A stretch of 44,525 nt of DNA from Pseudomonadota bacterium. Lineage in GTDB: Bacteria; Pseudomonadota; Gammaproteobacteria; Steroidobacterales; Steroidobacteraceae. The translations under genes were made by a program, and so were the position numbers. Shown one piece after another: positions 33,577 to 41,286 of this stretch; within the stretch, counting starts at the first letter, position 1; the number at the start of each line of letters is the position of its first letter. Where the stretch lies: assembly GCA_023457495.1 (NCBI GenBank), contig JAEWLQ010000076.1, forward strand, positions 1 through 44,525. Reading direction: 5' to 3'. The notes below the pieces were generated by a model, which saw only the letters and a list, made by a program, of their open reading frames with translations, ran no database searches and had not been told where the DNA came from.

Positions 33577-34133
33577 GGCGGCGGGCACTCGCGATGGCGG
33601 CGCTCGCGCTGCTCGCGCTCAACGGATGGGCAGGCGCCGGGGACACGAACGCGACGACGTCCATCTACACCCTCGAAGCCCCGCTGCGCAGCCAGGATGC
33701 GCGCGCGATCGGCCTGGACGTGCACCGCGGACACCCGGTGATGGTCACGATGTTCTATGGCAGTTGCCCGATGGCCTGCCCGCTCATCATCGACACGTTG
33801 CGCGCTGTCGAGCGCGAGCTCACGGCGGACAAGCGCGCGGACCTGCGCGTGCTGATGGTTTCGATCGATCCGAAGCGCGATACTCCCCAGGCGCTCGCCG
33901 AGCTCGCGAAGAGCCGCCGGATCGACACGGCGCGCTGGACGCTGGCGCAGGCGGACGACGCCACCGTGCGCAAGATCGCGGCGGTGCTCGGGATCCAGTA
34001 CCGGGAATTGCCGAATGGCGAGTTCAGCCACGCGTCGATCATCACGGTGCTCGACGAACGCGGTGAGCTGTTGGCGCAAAGCGCCGAGCTCGGCCGGGTG
34101 GATGCCCGGTTGCTCGAGGCGCTGCGCCGCTGA
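33573..34133 (+). CDS. SCO1/SenC-family copper chaperone
   Basis: A 186-residue thioredoxin-fold protein with a signal peptide (ALAMAALALLALNGWAGAG) and the SCO copper site C65-x3-C69 (GSCPMAC) with H153 (EFSHASI). SCO proteins deliver copper to CuA or related centres and act as thiol reductants. In this unit, after nirK and nirV and facing a cbb3 operon, it may metallate NirK or support the oxidase (inference). ATG 33573 overlaps the nirV stop. Only about 20 bases separate it from the stress protein gene. Confidence 0.87.
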   Translation: MRRRALAMAALALLALNGWAGAGDTNATTSIYTLEAPLRSQDARAIGLDVHRGHPVMVTMFYGSCPMACPLIIDTLRAVERELTADKRADLRVLMVSIDPKRDTPQALAELAKSRRIDTARWTLAQADDATVRKIAAVLGIQYRELPNGEFSHASIITVLDERGELLAQSAELGRVDARLLEALRR

Positions 34134-34154
34134 TCTCGTACAGGAGATAGCCGT

Positions 34155-35084
34155 ATGCCCAACCGTCGCATCCTCTTCGCGGTCCGCGATCCGGCGGCCG
34201 CCGCCCGTTCCGGGCTTGCGAAGACCATCCAGGTCGCCCGCGGTCTCGGCGCCTCGCTCGAACTGTTCCACGTACTGACTGACACCCTCATCGTCGATCT
34301 GTCGCGCTTCGAACACGACGCGGACGCGTTGCGCGAGCGGGTGGAGGAAGAAGCGCGCGTGCCCCTCGCGCGCATGTGCGCGGCGGCCCGCAAACACGGC
34401 GTCGCGGCGGAGTTCAGGATCGATTGGGACTATCCACCGCACGAAGCCATCGTGCGGCGCGCCCAGGCGATCCGCGCCGATCTCATCATCGCCGATCGCC
34501 ACCAGGGCGCACGCGCCTGGTTCATCACCCAGACCGACTTCGAGCTGTTGCGCGTGAGCCCCTTGCCCGTGCTGCTGCTCAAGAGCCCGAAGCCGTACCG
34601 GCGGCCGCGGCTGCTGGCGGCCGTGGATCCTTCCCACGCGCACGCGAAGTCGGCGCGGCTCGACACCCGCATCCTGGCGGCGGCCACCCAGCTATCCACC
34701 GGGCTGCGAGGCAGCCTGCACGTCGCGCACGCGAACCACCCGTCGATCGTCGGGCTGAACGTGGGAGCAGCGGCGAATCGGGCCGCTACCACCTGGTCGA
34801 CGCCGAGTTTCGCGGAGCTCAAGGAGCAGGGACGCGCGGCCTTCGAGGAATTCCTCGCGGGCGCAGGCGTGCCGCGCAAGCGCACGCACCTGCTCGACGG
34901 CAATCCGGTCAAGGTGATTCCCGCGCTCGCCAAAAAGATCGATGCCGGCATCGTCGTCATGGGAGCCGTGTCGCGCTCCGGGCTCGAGCGGGTGTTCATC
35001 GGCAATACGGCCGAACGCGTGCTCAACGCGTTGCCCTGCGACGTGCTCGTGGTCAGGTCCCGCGCCGTCGAATCACGGCGCTGA
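34155..35084 (+). CDS. Tandem universal stress protein (UspE-like)
   Basis: A 309-residue protein with two Usp domains (about 1-148 and 150-305). The second keeps the nucleotide-binding pattern MGAVSRSGLERVFIGNTAER; the first has ADLIIADRHQGARAWFITQT, a degenerate version. This arrangement matches UspE. Usp proteins accumulate in anaerobic or starving cells and are often FNR-activated. ATG 34155 follows AGGAG. It is the last gene of the nirK unit and ends 7 bases before the stop of the convergent ccoS. Confidence 0.88.
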   Translation: MPNRRILFAVRDPAAAARSGLAKTIQVARGLGASLELFHVLTDTLIVDLSRFEHDADALRERVEEEARVPLARMCAAARKHGVAAEFRIDWDYPPHEAIVRRAQAIRADLIIADRHQGARAWFITQTDFELLRVSPLPVLLLKSPKPYRRPRLLAAVDPSHAHAKSARLDTRILAAATQLSTGLRGSLHVAHANHPSIVGLNVGAAANRAATTWSTPSFAELKEQGRAAFEEFLAGAGVPRKRTHLLDGNPVKVIPALAKKIDAGIVVMGAVSRSGLERVFIGNTAERVLNALPCDVLVVRSRAVESRR

Positions 35085-35091
35085 AGGTTCG

Positions 35092-35238
35092 TCAGGCTTC
35101 CGGGTCCTCGTCGAGGATGGACCTGCCCTGTTCCTCGAGATCCTCGTATTGACCCGAATCGATCGCCCAGAACAGCGCCCACACCGCGAGCGCGAACACC
35201 CCGAGGCCGAGCGCGACGAGTAGATAGCTGATGCTCAC
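35092..35238 (-). CDS. ccoS: cbb3-type oxidase assembly protein CcoS
   Basis: This is a 48-residue gene: GTG at 35238, stop at 35092. The product SISYLLVALGLGVFALAVWA is one transmembrane helix followed by LFWAIDSGQYEDLEEQG, the classic CcoS signature (W/F-A-x-x-S/N-G-Q-Y/F-D/E-D-L). CcoS is needed for haem and copper incorporation into the cbb3 oxidase. Its start overlaps the ccoI stop (GTGA, 35235-35238), making it the last gene of the cco operon. Confidence 0.9.
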   Translation of the reverse strand: MSISYLLVALGLGVFALAVWALFWAIDSGQYEDLEEQGRSILDEDPEA

Positions 35239-37427
35239 GGCTCACCCCCCGAGAGGCGGCGCGCATTGAGTACCACGCCGAGCGACGACAGCGACATCCC
35301 GAGCGCCGCGAGCCAGGGCGAGACGAGGCCCAGCGCCGCCGCCGGCACCGCGGCCAGGTTGTAGGCCAGCGACCAGCCCAGGTTCTGGCGCACGACACGC
35401 AGGGCGCGGCGCGCCACGGCCACCGCGCGCGGCAGCACCGACAGGTCGTCGTGCACCAGCAGGAGATCCGCAGCGGACTGGGCGATGGCCGAACCCGCAC
35501 CCATCGCGCAGGACACCTGCGCGGCGGCCAGCACCGGTCCGTCGTTGATGCCGTCGCCCACCGCGAACACGCGCCGTCCATTCGCGCGCAGTTGCTCGAG
35601 CAACCAGATCTTGTCGTGCGGCGTGAGCCGCGCATGTGCGCGCTGTATCCCGAGCGCCCGCGCCGCTTCCTGCACCGCCGCCTCCGCGTCGCCGCTGGCG
35701 ATGACCGGTGCGAGTCCCTGCGCGCGCAGCGCCGCGACCGTGCGCGCCGCCTCGGGGCGCAGCGCCGACCCCACGCGGATTCCCGCGACGAGGCCGGCAT
35801 CCGTGCCCAGGTACATCGTCGCGTCCGGCGCAGGCCGGAGCGCGACCACCTTGGTGTCCGTGGCAGCGCCCTCCGCGAAACGGCGCGTGCCGAGCCGCCA
35901 CTTCTCGCCTGCGATCACTCCTTCGATACCGGCACCTTCCACTTCGCGCAGCGCCGTGGCGATCAGCCGCGGGTCTTCGTGGCCACGGAATGCCGCGGCG
36001 AGCGGGTGCTGCGAGCCGCGCTCGAGCGCGGCGGCAATTGCCAGCACGGCCTCGCGCGGCAACGCCGACAGCAGTTCGACGTGGACGACGCCGGTGGCGG
36101 GCAGTGTCAGCGTGCCCGTCTTGTCCATGATGACGGTGTCCACGCCGGCCAGCCGCTCGATGGCGTCCGCGCGCGTGACCAGCACGCCCAGCCGCGCGAG
36201 ACGCGTGGTCGCGGCCGCGAGCGCGGCGGGCGTCGCGAGTGACAGCGCGCAGGGACAGGTCACGACCAGCACGGCGAGCACCGCGGAGAACGCCCGCGCG
36301 GGATCGATGGGCCACCACAACGCGCCCGTGATGATCGCCAGCACGAGGATCGAGCCGACGAACCAGGACGCCGCGCGATCCGCGGCGCGCGCCAGTCGCG
36401 GCCGCGCCTCGCGCGCGCGCTCCTGCAGCGCGACGATCGCGGCCAGCGTCGAATCCGATACGGCGGCATTGGCCACCAGTGTGAGGGGCGCGCCGATGTT
36501 CAAACTACCGCCGCGCAGCACCTGGCCTGCGCCGCGCCGCACGGCCGTGGACTCGCCCGTCAGCAGTGATTCGTCGAGCAGCGCCTCGGCGCCCGCATCC
36601 GCCAGCCGCGCGTCGACGGCGATGACGTTGCCCTTCGGCACGATGAAGCGATCGCCGGGGCGCAGCGAGGCCGCGGGCACTTCCTCGCGCGTGCCGTCGG
36701 CGAGCAGGCGCGACACGCGCGCCGGCAGGCTGCGCGCCAGCGCCTCGGCCGCCGTCGCGCCGCGGTGACGCACACTCATTTCCAGGAACCGGCCGGCGGA
36801 CAGGAAGAACACGAACATCGCGACCGAATCGAAATACACCTCGCCGCTGCCGCGGAAGGTGTTGTAGACGCTCGGCAGGTATGCGAGCAACAGGGCGAGC
36901 GCCACCGGCACATCCATGCCCATGCGGCGGCGCGAAAGATCGCGCCACGCGCCGATCAGGAACGGCGCGCCGCTGTAGAAGAGCACCGGCGTCACGATGA
37001 TCATGCCGGTCACCGCCATCAGGCGGGTCATCGCGGCATCGATGTCGCTCGCGCCGTAGAGGGCGCCGAGGTACATCATCGCCTGCATCATGCCGAGCGA
37101 GGCGAAGCCGACGCGTTTGAGCGCCGCGCGGCGCTCGCGCTGGTAGTGCGCGCTCGCCTCGCTGCCGGCGAGCGGCACCGGCTTGAAGCCGGCGCGCGCG
37201 ACCGCGTCGAGGATCTGCGGCAGCGTCGTCTTCTCGCCCTGCCAATCCACCGCGACACGCGCGTTCATGCTGTTCACGCGCACCGCCTCGACCGGCAATG
37301 CACGCACGGCCTTCTCGATGGTCCGCGCGCAGCCGGCGCAATGCATGCCTTCGACCAGGAACACGACGTGCTCGTGATCGCCGGCATCGAGCGACCAGCG
37401 GGTGTGCAGCGTGTCGGCGGTGCTCAC
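35235..37427 (-). CDS. ccoI: Copper-translocating P1B-type ATPase CcoI
   Basis: A 730-residue P1B ATPase supplying copper for cbb3 oxidase. The N-terminal heavy-metal domain has C30-x2-C33 (GMHCAGC), the transmembrane copper site is C391-P-C393, phosphorylation is at D435 (DKTGT), and the hinge is GDGINDGPVLAAA. It has no preceding ferredoxin-like or second metal domain, as in FixI/CcoI. GTG 37427 is chosen because it overlaps the ccoH stop (GTGA, 37424-37427) and starts the conserved sequence; the frame extends 26 codons further but those fall in ccoH. Confidence 0.93.
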   Translation of the reverse strand: MSTADTLHTRWSLDAGDHEHVVFLVEGMHCAGCARTIEKAVRALPVEAVRVNSMNARVAVDWQGEKTTLPQILDAVARAGFKPVPLAGSEASAHYQRERRAALKRVGFASLGMMQAMMYLGALYGASDIDAAMTRLMAVTGMIIVTPVLFYSGAPFLIGAWRDLSRRRMGMDVPVALALLLAYLPSVYNTFRGSGEVYFDSVAMFVFFLSAGRFLEMSVRHRGATAAEALARSLPARVSRLLADGTREEVPAASLRPGDRFIVPKGNVIAVDARLADAGAEALLDESLLTGESTAVRRGAGQVLRGGSLNIGAPLTLVANAAVSDSTLAAIVALQERAREARPRLARAADRAASWFVGSILVLAIITGALWWPIDPARAFSAVLAVLVVTCPCALSLATPAALAAATTRLARLGVLVTRADAIERLAGVDTVIMDKTGTLTLPATGVVHVELLSALPREAVLAIAAALERGSQHPLAAAFRGHEDPRLIATALREVEGAGIEGVIAGEKWRLGTRRFAEGAATDTKVVALRPAPDATMYLGTDAGLVAGIRVGSALRPEAARTVAALRAQGLAPVIASGDAEAAVQEAARALGIQRAHARLTPHDKIWLLEQLRANGRRVFAVGDGINDGPVLAAAQVSCAMGAGSAIAQSAADLLLVHDDLSVLPRAVAVARRALRVVRQNLGWSLAYNLAAVPAAALGLVSPWLAALGMSLSSLGVVLNARRLSGGEP

Positions 37428-37966
37428 GGGCCCGGGCCCTCCGGCGCGCGCGCACGCAGCTCGAAAGAAGTCAGGGGACTGTCGACCGCGCCGCGCAAGG
37501 CCCAACTACCCGCCACGTCGGCGAGCGCGACGCGCCAGCGGCCGCCCGGCGCCGGCGTGCAGGGCGCGCGATATTTTCCGGGCTCGGTGACCGGCGCCGC
37601 GCGGGTCAGGCGCACGAGTCGATCATGGCCGACGTCGGAGCCGTGCGTGAGCCGCAGCTCGAGCGTCTCGGCGCCCACCGCGGGTCGTAGCGTGACCGTG
37701 CACTGCCCCGATCCGGCCGACAGGTCGAAGCTGGCCGCGATGCCCAGCTGCGCCGCGTGGCGTGCCCGCTCGAAATCCGCATCGAGCCGCGCGCCCTCCC
37801 AGTGATAGTTCGCCGGCAACGCGCGATCCGCATCCTCGAGCGCGATGAACAGCGTCGCGATGCCCGCGATCACCGCCGACGCCGGCAACGCCCAGATGAG
37901 CACGAAGACGGGATTTCGGTGCCAGGCACGGATATTCGGGGAAAGAACGCTGGTGGTCATGGTCAT
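37424..37966 (-). CDS. ccoH: CcoH/FixH-family assembly protein
   Basis: A 180-residue protein with one N-terminal transmembrane helix (NPVFVLIWALPASAVIAGIATLF, about 16-38), followed by a periplasmic beta-rich domain with NYHWEGARLD, an equivalent of the Asn-Tyr-Tyr region of FixH. It is required for assembly of the cbb3 complex. ATG 37966 overlaps the ccoG stop (ATGA, 37963-37966); a second ATG lies 2 codons later. Confidence 0.82.
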   Translation of the reverse strand: MTMTTSVLSPNIRAWHRNPVFVLIWALPASAVIAGIATLFIALEDADRALPANYHWEGARLDADFERARHAAQLGIAASFDLSAGSGQCTVTLRPAVGAETLELRLTHGSDVGHDRLVRLTRAAPVTEPGKYRAPCTPAPGGRWRVALADVAGSWALRGAVDSPLTSFELRARAPEGPGP

Positions 37967-39342
37967 CTCGCGGGCGCGAGGAAGCGCGCCTCGGTTTCGG
38001 TAGACACGCCGGGATCGTCGAGCGAGCGCAGCGTGAAGGTGATGGTTTCGGCGCCGAGCGGATCGTAGGCGGCGCGGCGCACGCGGATCGGCACGGAGTG
38101 CACCGTGCCGCTCGCGACGCGGTATTCGGTCACGTGCGGCAGCAGCGTGAGCGGGGATCCGCCGGTGGCCTCGAGCGCGAAGCGCTGCTCGCGCTCGCTC
38201 TTGTTGAGGATGCGGATGGTGTAGACGTTGTCGACGTGGCCGTCGTCCGTGAGCCGGTACAACGCGTTGCGGTCGCGGATCACGTCGAGCGATACCGGCG
38301 AACGCAGCGCGATCGCGACCACGAAGCCGATCATCAGCGTCGCCAGCAGCCCGCCATAGATCAGCGTGCGCGGACGCAGGATCTTCGTGCGTTCGTGGTC
38401 CAGCGCGTGCTGCGTGGTGTAGCGGATCAGCCCGCGCGGCGAGCCCACCTTGTCCATCACCGTGTCGCAGGCATCGATGCACAACGCGCAGGCGATGCAT
38501 TCGATCTGCAGTCCCTTGCGGATGTCGATGCCCGTCGGGCAGACCTGGACGCACCAGGTGCAGTCGACGCAATCGCCTTTGTTCGGCTGCGCATCCGTGC
38601 CGCGTTTGCGCGCGCCGCGCGGTTCGCCGCGCTCCTGGTCGTACGTGATCACCAGCGTGTCGCGGTCGAACATCGCGCCCTGAAAGCGCGCGTACGGGCA
38701 CATGTACTTGCAGACCTGCTCGCGCAGGTAACCGGCGTTGCCGTAGGTCGCGAAGCCGTAGAACAGGATCCAGAACGTTTCCCACGGGCCGAGCCCGAAC
38801 GTCATCACCTCGTGGCCCAGCGTGCGGATCGGCGTGAAGAAGCCGACGAACGTGAAGCCGGTCCACAACGCGAACGTGACCCAGAGGAACTGCTTGAGCG
38901 ACTTGCGCCCGAGCTTCTTCAGCGTCCACGGGCCTTTGTCCAGCTTCTGCCGCGCGGCGCGATCGCCCTCGGCGAAACGCTCCATCCACAGGAAGGTCTC
39001 CGTCCACACCGTCTGCGGACACGCGTAGCCGCACCACAACCGGCCACCGATCGCCGTGAAAAAGAACAGCGCCAGCGCCGCGATGATCAGCAGCCAGGTG
39101 AGGAAGATGAAATCCTGCGGCCAGAACACGAGACCGAGGATGAAGAACTTGCGCGCCGGCAGATCGAACAGCACCGCCTGGCGATCGCCCCACTGCAGCC
39201 AGGGCAATAGATAGTAAATGCCGAGCAGCACCCACACGGCGATCGTGCGCAGGCGCGCGAAGCGGCCCGAGATTTCGCGTGGATAGACCTTCTGCTGCGC
39301 GGCGTATAGCGACTCGCGCGGCTTGATGACCTGGACGTCCAT
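37963..39342 (-). CDS. ccoG: Cytochrome c oxidase accessory protein CcoG (FixG/RdxA)
   Basis: A 459-residue membrane protein with about five helices and a ferredoxin-like insert holding two [4Fe-4S] motifs: C258-x2-C261-x2-C264-x3-C268 and C282-x2-C285-x2-C288-x3-C292. Earlier cysteines (GGRLWCGYACPQTVW and CKYMCPYARFQG) are also conserved in the family. The C-terminal third is a periplasmic Ig-like domain. CcoG reduces copper for cbb3 assembly. ATG 39342 lies 1 base after the small ORF stop; GTG 39360 is a possible alternative. Confidence 0.95.
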   Translation of the reverse strand: MDVQVIKPRESLYAAQQKVYPREISGRFARLRTIAVWVLLGIYYLLPWLQWGDRQAVLFDLPARKFFILGLVFWPQDFIFLTWLLIIAALALFFFTAIGGRLWCGYACPQTVWTETFLWMERFAEGDRAARQKLDKGPWTLKKLGRKSLKQFLWVTFALWTGFTFVGFFTPIRTLGHEVMTFGLGPWETFWILFYGFATYGNAGYLREQVCKYMCPYARFQGAMFDRDTLVITYDQERGEPRGARKRGTDAQPNKGDCVDCTWCVQVCPTGIDIRKGLQIECIACALCIDACDTVMDKVGSPRGLIRYTTQHALDHERTKILRPRTLIYGGLLATLMIGFVVAIALRSPVSLDVIRDRNALYRLTDDGHVDNVYTIRILNKSEREQRFALEATGGSPLTLLPHVTEYRVASGTVHSVPIRVRRAAYDPLGAETITFTLRSLDDPGVSTETEARFLAPAR

Positions 39343-39343
39343 G

Positions 39344-39628
39344 TCAGCGTTCCGTGCCACCGGCCCGCGCCAGCACCCAGCTCAACCAGGCGGCGATGAA
39401 ACCCACCAGCCAGAAAAAGAAGAACCCGATGGCGTACACGCGCAGCCGCGTGTTCCACCAGGATGGCGCGAGTCCCTGCGCGACGTCCTCGGGATCGAGG
39501 AACGCGAAGCAGATCATCGTGGCGATGGCCGCCGCGAGGAAGCCGCTCCACACGAGCGCGCCGGTGACGCGCGCGCGGGAGCCCAGCTCACCGGGCGGCG
39601 GTGGCGGCGCCTGCACCTTCTGCTCCAT
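39344..39628 (-). CDS. Small two-helix membrane protein inside the cco operon, unknown
   Basis: A 94-residue ORF from ATG 39628: a Pro-rich N-terminus (APPPPPGELG), helix 1 about 22-43 (VTGALVWSGFLAAAIATMIC), a loop with LDPEDVAQGLAPSWWNTR, and helix 2 about 64-88 (VYAIGFFFFWLVGFIAAWLS). GGAGG lies just upstream of the ATG, supporting it despite a 41-base overlap with the end of ccoP. It is between ccoP and ccoG, where the canonical operon has no gene, so a role in cbb3 assembly or stability is inferred only from position. I do not recognise a named family. Confidence 0.7.
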   Translation of the reverse strand: MEQKVQAPPPPPGELGSRARVTGALVWSGFLAAAIATMICFAFLDPEDVAQGLAPSWWNTRLRVYAIGFFFFWLVGFIAAWLSWVLARAGGTER

Positions 39629-40526
39629 CCTCGGCCTCCGGCGCCTTGAGCGACAGCACGTAAGCCGCCAGTAGTTTGACCCGCGTCGGCCCGAGGCGCG
39701 CGCCATGCGCGGGCATCGTCCCCATGCGGCCCTTCGCGATGCTCTCGCGCACCGCGACGAGCGAGCCGCCGTGCAGCCAGGCGCCATCGGTGAGATTCGG
39801 CGCGCCGAGCATCGGATTGCCGCGGGCATCGGCGCCGTGACAGGCCGCGCACAGCTGCGCGAACTTCTCGCCACCGGCCTTGATGTTGCCGGACGTGAGG
39901 ATGCGCCCCTGCAGGCTGAACACGTAGTCCATCACGTCCTCGACGCCGCGCGAACCGAGCACCTCGCCCCACGGCGGCATCACGCCCGTGCGACCATCGG
40001 CAATGGTCGCGACGATCGTGTCGGGGTCTCCGCCCCACTGCCAGTCGTGGTCCGTGAGGTTGGGGAAGCCCGGCGCGCCGCCGCCATCCGAGCCGTGGCA
40101 CGCGGCGCAGTTGTTGAGGAACAGGTTGCGGCCGACGTTGAGCGCCGCCGGATCACTCGCGAGCTCGACCACCGGCCGCTCGGCGAAGGGCGCCAGCGTC
40201 TGCTCGATGCGCTTCGCGTTGGCCGCGGCCTGCGTCGCGTGTTCGCCGCGCGAGGTCCAGCCGAGCGTGCCCGCGTAACTGCCGAGTCCCGGATACAGCG
40301 CGAGATACACGCCGCCGAAGGCCACAGTGATGATGAACAGCCACAGCCACCAGCGCGGCAGGGGCTTGTTGAGTTCGGTCAGGTCCTCGTCCCACACGTG
40401 ACCGGTGGTCTCGCCCTCGACCACCTTTTCCCCGGGCGAACGGCGCGTCCACCAGAGCAGCCAAAGGGCGCCCGCGATGTTCGCGACGGTGAGCGCGATG
40501 ATGAAGATGCTGTGCGCGCGGGTCAT
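39588..40526 (-). CDS. ccoP: cbb3 oxidase diheme cytochrome c subunit CcoP
   Basis: A 312-residue subunit with two transmembrane segments (about 7-26 and 59-79) and two cytochrome c domains, C140-AA-C143-H144 and C226-AA-C229-H230. The N-terminal GHVWDEDLTELNKPLPRWWL is the CcoP/FixP signature. It passes electrons to CcoO/CcoN. ATG 40526 overlaps the ccoQ stop (ATGA). The C-terminus is Ala-rich and overlaps the following small ORF. Confidence 0.96.
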   Translation of the reverse strand: MTRAHSIFIIALTVANIAGALWLLWWTRRSPGEKVVEGETTGHVWDEDLTELNKPLPRWWLWLFIITVAFGGVYLALYPGLGSYAGTLGWTSRGEHATQAAANAKRIEQTLAPFAERPVVELASDPAALNVGRNLFLNNCAACHGSDGGGAPGFPNLTDHDWQWGGDPDTIVATIADGRTGVMPPWGEVLGSRGVEDVMDYVFSLQGRILTSGNIKAGGEKFAQLCAACHGADARGNPMLGAPNLTDGAWLHGGSLVAVRESIAKGRMGTMPAHGARLGPTRVKLLAAYVLSLKAPEAEDGAEGAGAATAAR

Positions 40527-40669
40527 TCCGGATCCTTGTCTTCGAGCGGCAGGCGCGCGGCGGCGTCGAACTTCTCTTTGCGCCGACTGCTCCAGGCCCA
40601 CACCACCAGCCACAGGAACAACACGAGCAGGACGCCCGTGACGATGCCGCGAAACGTGTCGATATCCAT
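40523..40669 (-). CDS. ccoQ: cbb3 oxidase small subunit CcoQ/FixQ
   Basis: A 48-residue protein: a single helix (GIVTGVLLVLFLWLVVWAWS, about 8-27) then a charged tail with RRKEKFDAAARLPLEDKD, typical of CcoQ, which stabilises CcoP binding. ATG 40669 lies 5 bases after the ccoO stop and its own stop overlaps ccoP by ATGA (40523-40526). Confidence 0.9.
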   Translation of the reverse strand: MDIDTFRGIVTGVLLVLFLWLVVWAWSSRRKEKFDAAARLPLEDKDPE

Positions 40670-40674
40670 GTGAC

Positions 40675-41286
40675 TCACCAGTTCGCCGCGGCAGTGCCGA
40701 GGCCCTGTAGATAGGCAATCAACGCGTCCATCTCCGTCTTGTCGCGCACGGCGTCCGCGGCCGCGGCGATCTCCTCGTCGGTGTACGGCACGCCGACCCT
40801 GCGCAGCGCGCGCATCTTGGCGGGCGTGCGCTCGGCATTCACAAGCGCCTTCTCGAGCCACGGGTATTGCGGCATGTTCGATTCCGGCACGACGTCGCGC
40901 GGATTCACGAGATGCGCGCGATGCCACTCATCGCTGTAGCGGCCGCCGACGCGCGCCAGATCCGGTCCCGTGCGCTTGGAGCCGAACTGGAATGGATGGT
41001 CGTACACGCTCTCGCCGGCCAGCGAGTAGTGGCCGTAACGCTCCGTCTCCGCGCGCAGCGGGCGGATCATCTGCGAGTGGCAGTTGTAGCAGCCCTCGCG
41101 CACGTAGATGTCGCGGCCCTCGAGCGCGAGCGCGTGGTACGGCTTCACGCCCGGCGCCGGTGTCGTCACCTCGTTCGATAGATAGAGCGGCACGATCTCC
41201 ACCAGGCCGCCGACGCTGATCACGACGGCGATCCACACGCCGAGCCAGGAGACCTTCTTCTCGACGGTTTCGTGTTTGAGGGTCAT
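40675..41286 (-). CDS. ccoO: cbb3 oxidase monohaem cytochrome c subunit CcoO
   Basis: A 203-residue protein with one N-terminal helix (about 14-33, LGVWIAVVISVGGLVEIVPL) and a cytochrome c domain, C66-YN-C69-H70 in YVREGCYNCHSQMIRPLRAE, with the distal Met in ESNMPQYPWL. These are diagnostic of CcoO/FixO. ATG 41286 overlaps the ccoN stop (ATGA, 41283-41286). Confidence 0.97.
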   Translation of the reverse strand: MTLKHETVEKKVSWLGVWIAVVISVGGLVEIVPLYLSNEVTTPAPGVKPYHALALEGRDIYVREGCYNCHSQMIRPLRAETERYGHYSLAGESVYDHPFQFGSKRTGPDLARVGGRYSDEWHRAHLVNPRDVVPESNMPQYPWLEKALVNAERTPAKMRALRRVGVPYTDEEIAAAADAVRDKTEMDALIAYLQGLGTAAANW

